Positions 31,740 to 41,345 of a stretch of 64,000 nt of DNA are shown piece by piece. Each line of letters starts with the position of its first letter. The stretch's first letter is position 1. The stretch covers positions 24,174,233-24,238,232 of the forward strand of contig CM036764.1 in the NCBI GenBank assembly GCA_020796225.1, read 5' to 3'. Under the pieces are notes generated by a model. The model was not told where the DNA came from, made no database searches, and was given only the letters and a program-made list of their open reading frames with translations. A program made the translations under genes and the position numbers. The stretch comes from Arion vulgaris (lineage: Eukaryota; Mollusca; Gastropoda; Stylommatophora; Arionidae).

Positions 31740-31877
31740 TACATCGGAGACCCTCGTCAGTGCTACGGTGTTCGTGCACTGCAGTTGAGATATCATGTGT
31801 CAGAAAGATATCGGAGCACACATGGTTACTTACCAAAGTGCAATGATGATGGTCCTACCAATCAATCAATCAATCAA
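31740..31877 (+). mobile_element. SINE-1 3' end
   Basis: It reads GGAGACCCTCGTCAGTGC, TGTTCGTGCACTGCAGTTG, ATCGGAGCACACATGG and ends in CCTACCAATCAATCAATCAA. It is 5' truncated. Confidence 0.8.
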
Positions 31878-31970
31878 GCCCCACATATGGTCTATATGTT
31901 TGGATTTTTTATTATAAATTGAACGATATAATCATTCGCACTACAAGCATGGCTCTACTGTAGATGAAGA

Positions 31971-32050
31971 GATCATTGACATGTGACATAGATCATTGAC
32001 ATATGATACAGATTATTGACATGTGATAAAGATCATTGACATGTGATGTT
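31971..32050. repeat. 20-bp tandem repeat, 4 copies
   Basis: The unit GATCATTGACATGTGATAAA occurs four times with a few changes. Confidence 0.85.
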
Positions 32051-32144
32051 GATACGGGTGTAATATCCACAGGCTGCATACGACTGTTTGAAGCGTTGTT
32101 GGAAATTCATAATTTTATTGTTTGCAGCTATAATAATAATACTT

Positions 32145-32461
32145 CATCTCGTACCGTTATACGTTACATAAGGCCTGCAAGCAATTTCTCCATACCGCTC
32201 TATCCTGTCAACTCGCTCAATCTCTTCCATGGAACTGAGACCGATATTTCTTACCTCTCTCAGCAAAGTTCGTTTAAGGGTCTTCTTAGATCGTTCTCTC
32301 GTTCTTGAACCCCCTGCATCCCACTTCAATGCCTGCTTTGATATTCTTTGATCATTTCTTCTCAAGGTGCGTCCAACATATCTCCATCGTCTCCTTCTTA
32401 TAACATTTGTTACTAGTGGTTGATCAGGCATTTCTCTGATTCCTCTGTATGCAGCTCCGCA
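32145..32461 (-). pseudogene. LINE R-a C-terminal region, best preserved copy
   Basis: A minus-strand frame covers this region without a stop: YRGIREMPDQPLVTNVIRRR, RWRYVGRTLRRNDQRISKQ, ALKWDAGGSRTRERSKKTL, then RTLLREVRNIGLSSMEEIER. It closes with ERYGEIACRPYVTYNGTR. It is the C-terminal tail of a LINE ORF2 that follows reverse transcriptase; the RT itself is absent. The frame continues upstream into antisense SINE-6b sequence, which is fortuitous. Confidence 0.75.
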
Positions 32462-32690
32462 CGCCCGAGTGGTTACCGGGGCCCAAATTTGGGGTGTAAA
32501 GAATAGAAACACTGTTACCTGCCACGCATGTCGTAAGAGGCGAGTAAGGAGGTTTGGTTGAAATCGGATGCATGTGTCCTAAACGTGTAGAAGTCTATGC
32601 GTTTAGGGGCCTACCAAACCAATGTGCAACGTATACACGTTCTTGGTAAAGATCAAACATATCACAAACTATCAACTCTCATTCTACCGT
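32462..32690 (+). mobile_element. SINE-6b, sense copy
   Basis: It reads CGAGTGGTTACCGGGGCCC, GCATGTCGTAAGAGGCGAGT, GGTTTGGTTGAAATCGG and ACGTATACACGTTCTTGG. It abuts the R-a LINE without a gap. Confidence 0.8.
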
Positions 32691-32772
32691 TTTTCTCCTT
32701 GTTTCCTTACAACGTCCATGTTTTCTTTTCCCACCCGATGTCAGTCGGAAAGCTGTTCTAGCCAAAATCCCA

Positions 32773-33075
32773 TTGACTGCTAATATGATTATTGTGGAGG
32801 TGTTGAATGAGGTCAAGACACAGAGAAAACCTATCATCTATATAAGAAATAGGCAGTCATCATTTTTCGGGCACGTGACGAGAAAAGAAGGTTTAGAACA
32901 CATTGTAACAACTGGTAAAATCGAGGGAAACGAGACAGAGGAAGACAGAGAGAAAATGTTGGATAGCCTGACTTCATGGCACGGAAGAGCGTCAACATCT
33001 GAGATGATATCAAACACAAGAGACATAGATTTGTGGAAATTCATGGTCGCCTACGCCAGCCGGCACGGCACCTGA
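32773..33075 (+). pseudogene. LINE R-c C-terminal end, open frame
   Basis: This 100-codon frame reads EVLNEVKTQRKPI, IRNRQSSFFGHVTRKEGLEH, EGNETEEDREKMLDSLTSW and ISNTRDIDLWKFMVAYASR, and ends HGT. The order and the final HGT are those of complete R-c tails. It is 5' truncated, with no RT domain. Confidence 0.8.
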
Positions 33076-33299
33076 TGATGTCCTAGCCAATGCCCATACT
33101 AGCATATTATTATAATAACCTAAATAATCATCATCCTCATCCGAAAACAAGAAAGTTAACAAAGATCACGCACGAACTAAACTTTCCAAAAAAATTCAAC
33201 CATTGTATACTGTAGAGATTTGTTGCGTATGTAATTTCTGAATATAGTTGTTCACATTTGTGGATTTTCTCCAGAATGTTTCGTTTTACTGCACCATAA

Positions 33300-33592
33300 T
33301 GGACAATGATACATTCTTCTTCTTCTTCTTCTTACGCTTCATATCGACCACTTGTTAGCCCCTCTCTATGATCTGTATGTGATCTGAGCCTAAGAACGTT
33401 TTTGCGTTGTACCAGTTATGCGCCTACAAGTAGGCCTGCACATCCGATTTCTGCGACGATTTTTGTTTACTAGGGTAGCTTCCCTATGCTCCTACATCAG
33501 TCGCCTCTTATGACATGCATTGTAGGTCGCAGTGTTACTATTCTTTACTCCCCTGTGAGCCCAGGCAACACACGGCGGGATAAATTCAAGTA
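33300..33592 (-). mobile_element. SINE-6a with GAA tail
   Basis: The plus strand starts with CTTCTTCTTCTTCTTCTTAC (the antisense tail), then TATCGACCACTTGTTAGC and CGCCTCTTATGACATGC, and ends GCCCAGGCAACACACGG. The tail is longer than in the other copies. Confidence 0.8.
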
Positions 33593-33645
33593 CTGTTGTA
33601 CACATGCATAGGAGGAATGGTTGGCGCTGCCAAAACGTCATTAAC

Positions 33646-34020
33646 CCAGACCATCATCATCATCATCATCATCAGGTGCGTATCCTTTATAGGACGTTGC
33701 TCTCTTTGCAGCACATCTGAAATTCACGCTGTCTCTTGTCAGTTCACCCACTTCGTCGATGGTCATGTTCATGATTTCTTTAATATCTTGTGGCCATCTT
33801 CTTCTTGGTCTGCCTCTGCGTCCTGGGACCCTGCCCTCTAGTATTGTTCTTTCCAGCCCATCGTGACGCTTGATGTGACCAAAGTATGTAATTTTTCTTT
33901 ATAGTATATTGTTTATCAGCCAATTCTCTTTAAAATTTAGTTCTTTCAGGACATCAGTGTTCTTTCTTTTTCTGTCCATGGTATTTGTAGGATCTTTCTG
34001 TAGCATTTAGTTTCGAAGAA
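33646..34020 (-). pseudogene. LINE R-f C-terminal coding end with ATG tail
   Basis: Minus-strand text reads KDPTNTMDRKRKNTDVLKEL, KENWLINN, KITYFGHIKRHDGLERTILE, GRVPGRRGRGRPRRRWPQDI, KEIMNMTIDEVGEL and FRCAAKRATSYKGYA, in more than one frame. The 3' tail is a TGA repeat (33646-33676). It is the region downstream of the RT domain and is dead through frameshifts. Confidence 0.7.
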
Positions 34021-34424
34021 CTGGATTTTCTAACCCAGACCACACATTCTATTAGATGCAATAGTTAGCTGTGTGGCTGATCGTACCTGATAGGAAAATG
34101 GTCGTGGCGTTAGTGGAATATTTGCGACTCAGCCAGCAAGCCTAATCCAAAGTAGGCGCACCCACATGAAATAGGTAAGATTAACAGCCGCGTAGTGCTG
34201 ATTTTCCATCTTCCAGATTCAGGGTATGGTACGTTGATTACGTGATCTTGTCTTAGAGACTTAGTATTCGAAGACGATGTACATAAAATCTTGAAATTCA
34301 GTACTAACATGTGTTCGTTTGTTTGGTTTGTTTGTTATTTAGGGGGTTAAAGTATCTTTAAGCCGCTGCGTGTACTTTCAACCGAAGTACGAACCTTGCT
34401 TTGGTTATTTCAGAGTGTGTAAAC

Positions 34425-34875
34425 CAGCGTTTCCCAAAGTGGGCGGTACCGCACCCCAGTGGGCGCTGAAGCGTTCTAAGGGGGCGATGCTGGGTTCAGA
34501 AGAATTTGGAGGGTGTTCAGGCGATTAGCGGTCGGTGACTTCTTAAAGAAGAAATGAATAATATATATTTTAAAGTAAATTATTTTCGTGACTTTGCGAT
34601 TGAATAATCATTTAAAATTTGAATTATACATTTAAATTCATCTTATGCCCGTCTTACACGATCCATTTTTTCATCAATTTTCTATTTCATGCATATAATC
34701 ATTTGATAATTGACCATGTATGACAGAAATATATATCAATTTTCTATGTCAAATAGAAGAGCATGTATATATCTGGGAGGAGGGGTGATTGGTAAACTGT
34801 GACAACAGGGATGGGCGTTACAAAGTTTATGTTGTGCAAAGTGGGCGGTGGGCCGAAAAAGTTTAGGAATCTGTG
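34425..34875 (+). mobile_element. hAT-type MITE-2, first of an inverted pair
   Basis: It begins CAGCGTTTCCCAAAGTGGGC and ends AAGTTTAGGAATCTGTG. GTGTAAAC lies just before it (34417-34424) and GTGCAAAC just after it (34876-34883). The interior matches the solo copy 44351-44737. It carries no transposase. Confidence 0.85.
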
Positions 34876-34883
34876 GTGCAAAC

Positions 34884-35269
34884 CATGGGTTCCCAAACGT
34901 TTTGGCCCACCGCCCACTCATGACTTAAACTTTGTAACGCCCTCCCATTCTAACAGTTTGCCAACGCCCCTCCACACTATATACATGCTCTATTTTCACG
35001 TTGACATAGAAAATTGATATATGTTTCTGTCATACATGATCAATTTTCAAATGATTATATACATGAGATAGAAAATTGATGAAAAAATGGATCATGTAAG
35101 ATGGGCATAAGATGAATTAAAATGCAGAATTCAAATTTTTAACAACTAATCAATTGCAAAATCATGAGAAAAAAATCACCCCAAATGCTTCTGAACCCAC
35201 TATCGCCCCCTAGAAGGCTTCAGCGCCCACTGGGGGGGGGGGCGGTACCGTCCACTTTGGGAAACGCTG
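34884..35269 (-). mobile_element. hAT-type MITE-2, second of an inverted pair
   Basis: It begins CATGGGTTCCCAAACG and ends TCCACTTTGGGAAACGCTG, so it is the same element in reverse. GTGCAAAC precedes it and GTGTAAAC (35270-35277) follows. Together with the first copy it makes an 845-bp near-palindrome. Confidence 0.85.
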
Positions 35270-35440
35270 GTGTAAACCAACAAAAAAGGAACAATCAGAA
35301 TTAACTCCTTTAGGAGAATCCAAGTTATTTGAACGAACCTTTTATTGGTTATATCAGAGCGTGTAAGCCAACAAAAAATGCAAAATAAGAATGAACACCT
35401 TTCGGAGAATCCAAGATTATTATTTCTTTCTTTCTTTCTC

Positions 35441-35990
35441 GAATCCTGTATGCCTCACAGCGTCAGGTCAGGAAGAGATTTCTAAAACGGGCCCTAGTAT
35501 GCGCTTCGTAGATAGTCTCTTTCGTCGCCTCTGTTATCTCTGAGGTCCATCTTTTGCGTGGCCGGCCTTTTGCTTTGTACCCATTGTATCTGAGCAGCAT
35601 TGCTCTTTGGGGTGCACTGTCTGATGGTAATCTGCTTACGTGACCGAACCATTTAATTTGTTGTTTCTTGATGAAGTCTAGTACTGATGTTGTACCCACT
35701 TTTTCCTGATGTCTTTATTTCTCAACATATCTCTTCTTGTTACCCAAGCATTCTGCGTAGACACTTCATCTCTTTCGCGACTATTTTTCTTCTATCATTT
35801 GTTGTCAGCGTCCAGGTTTGGCACTGGTAACATAATGTGGGAGAAAGATTGTGTTGAACATTACTCTTTTTGTGTTCATGGTGACATGTTTGCATTTTAA
35901 AATTGGCGCTATTTGTCCTATCATTTGATTTGCTTTGTTGCATCTGTGTTGAATTTCATTAGTTATTCTTCTGTTATTATGGAAAAATAA
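35441..35990 (-). pseudogene. LINE R-d C-terminal half (duplicate of 39340-39855)
   Basis: Minus-strand frames read FFHNNRRITNEIQHRCNKAN, QMIGQIAPILKCKHVT, then a QCQTWTLTTNDRRK segment, GTTSVLDFIKKQQIKWFGH, APQRAMLLRYNGYKAKGRPR and ETIYEAHTRARFRNLFLT before the stop. This is the thumb and C-terminal tail of a LINE ORF2. It holds a single copy of the motif that is amplified 14-fold at 38767-39352. Confidence 0.75.
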
Positions 35991-36160
35991 AGGCAATAAA
36001 GAGAATGCGAAACATACAGAGGCATTTCACTATTAAAATATACGCAAAAATATTCGAACAGCGCATAAGACACATCGCTGACCAACAAATAAGCCCCTTA
36101 CAGTTTGGATTTAGAAGAGGAGTGGTTATTATAAATTATTATTTAAGACGAAAATTTAGT
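35991..36160 (+). pseudogene. LINE R-d reverse transcriptase N-terminal fragment, inverted relative to its neighbour
   Basis: The frame at 36005 reads IYAKIFEQRIRHIADQQISP and LQFGFRRGV before it leaves the family sequence. This is RT motif 1-2. The same head-to-head junction with the minus-strand fragment occurs at 39855, where the RT continues. Confidence 0.75.
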
Positions 36161-36422
36161 ACACTAGTATTTAAAATAGCCCGCGATACATATATTACTT
36201 ATTACTAGGGAATATAGGCGCGATGTTGAAAAGTATGAAATATGGATATGATCATGTTTCGTATTTTCACCATTTGATAAAACAACGCTTCCCAAATTGG
36301 GGTCCGTGCACCCCCGAGGGTCCGCGATGTAATCACATGGGGTCCTCAAGCGATTGAAGAAATATTATGATCTTTGACATTTCAAACAGAAAAATCTATT
36401 TTAAAACATATATATATATTTT

Positions 36423-36612
36423 TTCCCGATCCAGAAGCAATTGAGATTTTCAGCTCGGTGCATGGACATCGTAACCCTTCGGTTCGGTGCCACGAACACA
36501 GTAAATCTGGAGAAACTGTGACTTTTCTGCCAGCCCGCGGAATTGAACCGTACTCACAGGGAGCTTGTCACCCGTCGTCCAACGCGTTACAAACACGCTG
36601 GGCAGGCGGGCG
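36423..36612 (-). mobile_element. tRNA-derived SINE-3, copy 2
   Basis: It matches 11287-11481: the minus strand starts CGCCTGCCCAGCGTGTTTG and has a B-box-like GGTTCAATTCC and AGTTTCTCCAGATTTACTG. The left edge is a T-rich, A-tail complement. Confidence 0.75.
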
Positions 36613-37065
36613 AACTAAAACATATATAAAAACAGAGGTAAACTAGTTCCTCTGCGAAATCAAAGGACTCGGAGCAGACCGGAGTCTAAATGTCTGATAG
36701 GACAAAAATGAAAGATCATTTGAAGTTCCCGCAGTCTGAGAAATTGGAGCTAGCTTGACTATTGGCATGGTGTAATAATGACTCCATTGCTAGAAGAATG
36801 AAATTTAACGAAGTAATTGGCTGAAACACTCTTGGGAAAGATAGGTTAAATAACCTTGACGTGCATTGGATTTTGCTACAATACATTTTGGCTGAGCCTC
36901 AGGATGCATCGCTGGCTGAAATTGAAACGCAAATGTAGTGATGATGCAAAGGATGGCGCGTCTTGTTCAAGGCAAAATAAAATCTCTTCCTGTTTATTAA
37001 AATGTTAAATTGCAGACATTGTTTACCATTGTAACACACAGATAATTCACCCCTGTCCATAGTTA

Positions 37066-37152
37066 TATAGGGTGTTCAACATAAAAGTACAGCCCAATTT
37101 ACAGGCTTTTATTAGTCAATTGGGCAACTTTTATCTTGAACACCCTGTATAT
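37066..37152. mobile_element. Short TA-flanked MITE, about 85 bp
   Basis: ATAGGGTGTTCAACATAAAA on the left and TTTTATCTTGAACACCCTGT on the right form an inverted repeat, flanked by TATA on both sides. TA targets with GGGTGTTC ends suggest an IS630-Tc1-mariner type MITE. Confidence 0.55.
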
Positions 37153-37433
37153 AGATACTTTTGGGGTCGGCGGCAGCAAAATGTATTTAAAAGGGGGTTA
37201 CAGTAACAGGAAGTTTGGAAGCCGCTGTGTTAGAACAAATATTTGACAAAATCTGACTCAGTTGTCAGCAACGGAATCCATTTATTTCTCCTCGCAGCAA
37301 TGTAGACACTTCTTCTTCTTCCTCTTCTGCTTCAGTGATTCAGCTGCAATTGAGATCTTGCCCTTCGGTTTAATGCTATATAATGGTATCTGCATGTGTT
37401 TGTAAGTTGTTCTTTTGTCCCGTATAATGTAAT

Positions 37434-37990
37434 CTATATATCTGGCCTTCGAGGTAGAAGTATCTTATTGAAATCTTCCAACTCATGACACATAAAAAGG
37501 TGAGAGTGAATGATTTTGTGAGGGTGTACACACAGCTGGTACTCTGAAGTGTGTTGTACTTGAATTATGATCATGTGATTATTAAGTGGTATGTGCTGGG
37601 GTTGGAGTCTAAAAATGGTGCTCTGGTGTTTCATTGTAAGGTGGTTGATATTGTTATTGGGGTTTGGGTTGCTGATGTATCCGTAAAACTCTCTTTCTGT
37701 GTCTCCCATGATCCATCTGTTCAGCAACCATTTTTTTAAATTTGTTGTTTACAGGATTTGCTTTGCTGAATGGAAAGTTGCTGCTTTGACTATTTGTTTT
37801 TGTGCTGACTCCTTCTTGGTTAGTGTGTCTGCTTTATCCTTTTTGAAAGTTCAAGGATCCATTGCATAGTCTTTTTTATGTCATTTGGTACAACAAGTTA
37901 GTCAATATCTAGGGATAGTTGGGAGAGTTCAGATTTACAATGTTCACTATTTTCTAGAGCTTGAAGAGCAAACTGTAAACAATAATTATA
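37434..37990 (-). pseudogene. RNase H and C-terminal knuckle of a non-LTR retrotransposon (RH-C)
   Basis: Minus-strand frames read KADTLTKKESAQKQIVKAAT, the end of RNase H. Then come NRWIMGDTEREFYGYISNPN, INHLTMKHQSTIFRLQPQHI, PLNNHMIIIQV, CVHPHKIIHSHLFMC and DFNKILLPRRPD. The QSTIFRLRTxHIPLN and C-x-H-P-x-E-T-x-x-H-x-L-x-x-C pattern is typical of the region after RNase H in these LINEs. One Cys of the knuckle seems altered. A frameshift near 37740 separates the two parts. Confidence 0.65.
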
Positions 37991-38054
37991 TTGTATGTAT
38001 TTAATAAATAGATGTCTCCGAAAAGTAATGAACATAAACTGGGACGATTTCTGG

Positions 38055-38359
38055 AGAAGTGATGAAATCTAAGAAATGCCTGGTCAACCACTAGTAATAA
38101 CTGTTATGAGAAGAAGAAGATGGAGATATGTTGGCACACCTTGGGAAGAAATGATCAAAGAATACTAAAGCAGACATTGAGGTGGGAGGCACAAAATTCA
38201 AGAAAGAGAGGACGTCCTAGGAAAACGCTGAAAAGAACTTTGCTGAGAGAGAAAAATTATCAAACTCTATTCCATGGAAGGGATTGAGCGAGTTGTCCTT
38301 GACATATCGGTGTGGAGAAATTGCTTGTAGGCCCTATGTAACGTATAACGGTACAAAAG

Positions 38360-38365
<6 letters not shown>
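38055..38365 (+). pseudogene. LINE R-a C-terminal end with AT tail
   Basis: Text reads MPGQPLVITVMRRRRWRYVG, then (after stops and frameshifts) MEGIERVVLDISVWRNCL and ALCNV, followed by ACGTATAACGGTACAAAAGG and a pure AT run to 38395. Confidence 0.7.
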
Positions 38366-38398
<33 letters not shown>

Positions 38399-38411
38399 AT
38401 AGTAGTCTTTG

Positions 38412-38583
38412 CAGTGGCGGCTCTTCATTAAGGGCCAGAGGGCCAGGCCCCACCAAAATAATACGTAACGTGCATTTATTATTTAATAAATTAAAATATA
38501 GTCTAACCCAAAACCATGATTTTCGATTTTCCCGAAAATCTGTGTCTGGCCCCACCAGCAAAAACGATCACGAGCCGTCACTG
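38412..38583. mobile_element. hAT-type MITE-1, copy 4
   Basis: It is 172 bp long with ends CAGTGGCGGCTCTTC and ATCACGAGCCGTCACTG, flanked by perfect AGTCTTTG at 38404-38411 and 38584-38591. Confidence 0.9.
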
Positions 38584-38766
38584 AGTCTTTGTACGAATCG
38601 TAAGCTCGTTGTGATGCTTATTTATTTATAAAATCTCACGCATATCTTTGTAGCTTTGTGTCCAAGAGGTCGCAAGGTACCAAATACAAATATAAAACGA
38701 TTTTCTCACTCCAATTATCAGAGAAACACGAACGCATGTCTTTCTTTTTTCTATTCTCCAATCCTG

Positions 38767-39352
38767 TTTGCCTCACAGCGTCAGGTCAAGAAGAGATTTC
38801 TAAAACTGTTTGCCTCACAGCGTCAGGTCAAAAAGAGATTTCTAAAACTGTTTGCCTCACAGCGTCAGGTCAAGAAGAGATTTTTAAAACTGTTTGCCTC
38901 ACAGCGTCAGGTCAAGAAGAGATTTCTAAAACTGTTTGCCTCACAGCGTCAGGTCAAGAAGAGATTTCTAAAACTGTTTGCCTCACAGCGTCAGGTCAAG
39001 AAGAGATTTCTAAAACTGTTTGCCTCACAGCGTCAGGTCAAGAAGAGATTTCTAAAACTGTTTGTCTCACAGCGTCAGGTCAAGAAGATATTTCTAAAAC
39101 TGTTTGTCTCACAGCGTCATGTCAAGAAGAGATTTCTAAAACTGTTTGCCTCACAGCGTCATGTCAAGAAGAGATTTCTAAAACTGTTTGCCTCACAGCG
39201 TCAGGTCAAGAAGAGATTTCTAAAACTGTTTGCCTCACAGCGTCAGGTCAAGAAGAGATTTCTAAAACTGTTTGCCTCACAGCGTCAGGTCAAGAAGAGA
39301 TTTCTAAAACTGTTTGCCTCACAGCGTCAGGTCAAGAAGAGATTTCTAAAAT
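38767..39352. repeat. 42-bp minisatellite, about 14 copies, grown from a LINE 3' end
   Basis: The unit is TTTGCCTCACAGCGTCAGGT, CAAGAAGAGATTTCTAAAAC, TG. On the minus strand it contains the end of the R-d ORF (RFRNLFLT-stop). Because 42 is a multiple of three, two plus-strand frames stay open for over 200 codons; they are shadows. Confidence 0.95.
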
Positions 39353-39855
39353 GGGCCCTTGTGTGCGCTTTGTAGATAGTGTCTTTTGTCGCCTCTGTTA
39401 TCTACTAGGTCCATCTTTTGCGTGGCCGGCCTTTTGCTTGTACCCATTGTATAGGAACAGCATTGCTCTTTAACGTGTACTGTCTGTTGGTAATCTGCTT
39501 ACGTGGCCGAACCATTTAATTTGTTGTTTCTTGATGTAGTCTAGTACTGATGTTGTACCCACTTTTTTCCTGATGTCTTCATTTCTCAACAGATCTCTTC
39601 TTGTTACCCAAGCATTCTGCGTAGACACTTAATCTCTTTCGCGACTAGTTTTCTTCTATCATTTGTTGTCAGTGTCCAGGTTTGGCACTGGTAGCATAAT
39701 GTGGGGAGAAAGATTGTGTTGAACATTACTCTTTTTGTGTTCATGGTGACATGTTTGCATTTTAAAATTGGCGCTATTTGTCCTATCATTTGATTTGCTT
39801 TGTTGCATCTGTGTTGAATTTCATTAGTTATTCTTCCGTTATTGTGGAAAAATAA
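39350..39855 (-). pseudogene. LINE R-d C-terminal half (second copy)
   Basis: It matches 35441-35990: FFHNNGRITNEIQHRCNKAN, PTLCYQCQTWTLTTNDRRK, LVAKEIKCLRRMLG, then frameshifted tail text. The first part of the frame is more intact than in the duplicate. It meets the plus-strand RT fragment at about 39856 head to head. Confidence 0.75.
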
Positions 39856-40411
39856 AGGCAATAAAGAGAATGCGAAACATACAGAGGCATTTCACTATTA
39901 AATATACGCAAAAATATTAGAACAGCGCATAAGACACATCGCTGACCAACAAATAAGCCCCTTACAGTTTGGATTTAGAAGAGGAGTGGGATGCACAGAC
40001 GCTCTATTCATTTTGAGACAACTGAGTGAAAAAGCAATAGAATATAAAAAAGAGCTACACTTATTATTCATCGATCAAGAAAAGGCATTTGACAGAATAG
40101 ATAGAAGTATTCTATGGGAGGAAACTTTAAGAAATGGACAGGTTACAGTCTGGCAGTGTGCAACACCAAGGCGAAAGACAGAGGATGCTGGAGATTCATT
40201 GCAGCCAACCTTCGATGTGGAGACGGCACCTGATGATGATGATTCTATGGGAAGCACTCGAAAATTATGGGATCAAGGGACAACTGCTAGACAATATCAG
40301 AGCAATATATTCAAATAGCCACAGTATGGTAAGAACAACAGACGGAATGACAGACTCATTCGAAACAAAATCAAGAGTTAGACAGGGTTGTGTGCTCTCA
40401 CCTCTTCTCTT

Positions 40412-40450
<39 letters not shown>

Positions 40451-41345
40451 GAATAGTGAAAGATGTACAGTACGGAAAAGACCTTATCGACATAGACAAT
40501 GAAACCTTCAACCAATTAAATAATCAAATCAACGATTACTTTTGCAGACGACCAAAGTCTAATCTATGAAGACGAAGATCAACTACAATATCACATGAAT
40601 TCATTGCTAATAGCATGCAGGAAGTACAACATATAAATAAACAAACAAAAGACAGAGACCATGAAAATCAGCAGAACACCAAGCCAAGCAAACATACAAA
40701 TAGACAACACCAGAGTAAAGCAAGTTTCTGAATTCAATTATTAAGGCAGCATTTTCACACAGGACGGAGAACTCGATAGAGAAATACAGACAATGTGTCA
40801 AAAATCAAATGCAGTGACCTACTAGCTGGCGCCATTACTGCAACACCCAAAGATCAAGATGGAAGTGAAAAGACAGATGTTAAAAAATATTTTCCTACCA
40901 ACACTTTGTTACCAGTGCCAAACTTGGTCTCTTACAGCAACACACCACAGAAAGCTCACCATGTGTGAAATGAAAAGCCCGAGGAAGGCAGTGGGAGACA
41001 CCAGGAAAGACAGACTACGAAATGGGTACATCAGAAACAGAGTGGGCATAACTTCATGCACGGAATACATAAAAAAAAAACAAATGCAGTTGTTTGGACA
41101 TTTAATGAGAATGAAATACAACCAACCACCAATAACAGCATACAATAAAAAAAGATCGGTTACTAGAGCGAAGGGAAGACCAAGAAAAAGATGGAAGACA
41201 ATATCAAGAACACACTACATATACACGGATATAACACAACAAGGGCGGCTCATCTGCCCCTAGAACGCAAATTAAAGCTCCCATCCCTACGCTTAACGGC
41301 AAGAGTGGACAGCCAACTACATCTTCCACCTGGGAATAGACAATT
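39856..41345 (+). pseudogene. Longest LINE reverse transcriptase in the window (R-d), degraded
   Basis: Nearly the whole RT domain can be followed across frames: CETYRGISLLN, IYAKILEQRIRHIADQQISP, LQFGFRRGVGCTDALFILRQ, then LHLLFIDQEKAFDRIDRSIL. After an insertion at 40120-40241 come ENYGIKGQLLDNIRAIYSNS, RVRQGCVLSPLLFNIYI, the catalytic FADDQSLIYEDEDQ at 40541, and SEFNY-GSIFTQDGELDREI. The thumb and tail follow with FLPTLCYQCQTWSLTATHH, CTEYIKKKQMQLFGHLMRM and RAKGRPRKRWKTI. It copies the element RNA into DNA at the target site. The copy is dead: stops at 40634 and 40741, an AT dinucleotide expansion after LLFNIYI, and no endonuclease domain. Related 3' ends are at 53893-54435 and 58588-58735. 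Confidence 0.85.
40120..40241 (+). mobile_element. LINE 3' fragment inserted in the RT domain
   Basis: A 122-bp insert lies between two copies of ATTCTATGGGA (40109-40119 and 40242-40252). It encodes VTVWQCATPRRKTEDAGDS and ends in TGATGATGATG. It is a 5'-truncated copy of another LINE with an ATG-repeat tail. Confidence 0.8.

Larger units (their letters stand above)
34385..35430. repeat. Tandem duplication of about 95 bp, split by a hAT pair
   Basis: GAACCTTGCTTTGGTTATTT with CAGAGTGTGTAAAC continues, beyond the hAT pair, as CAACAAAAAAGGAACAATC. The next unit follows at about 35333 as GAACCTTTTATTGGTTATAT, AGAGCGTGTAAGCC and CAACAAAAAATGC. The first unit is interrupted at GTGTAAAC. Confidence 0.75.
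36283..37229. mobile_element. Possible decayed hAT element with nested SINE-3 and a TA MITE
   Basis: The left end is CAACGCTTCCCAAATTGGGG and the right end GTTTGGAAGCCGCTGTG, partly inverted to each other and like the CTTCCCAAA ends of many hAT elements. A frame at about 36700-36930 contains NNLDVHWILLQYILAEPQ and might be a transposase relic; I am unsure. No clear 8-bp duplication was found. Confidence 0.3.

Noticed and set aside
38656..39473. Two overlapping plus-strand frames of 239 and 271 codons with repeated ASQRQVKKRFLK or LTASGQEEI text
   Set aside because: Both come from the 42-bp array, whose length is a multiple of three. The real family sequence is on the other strand.
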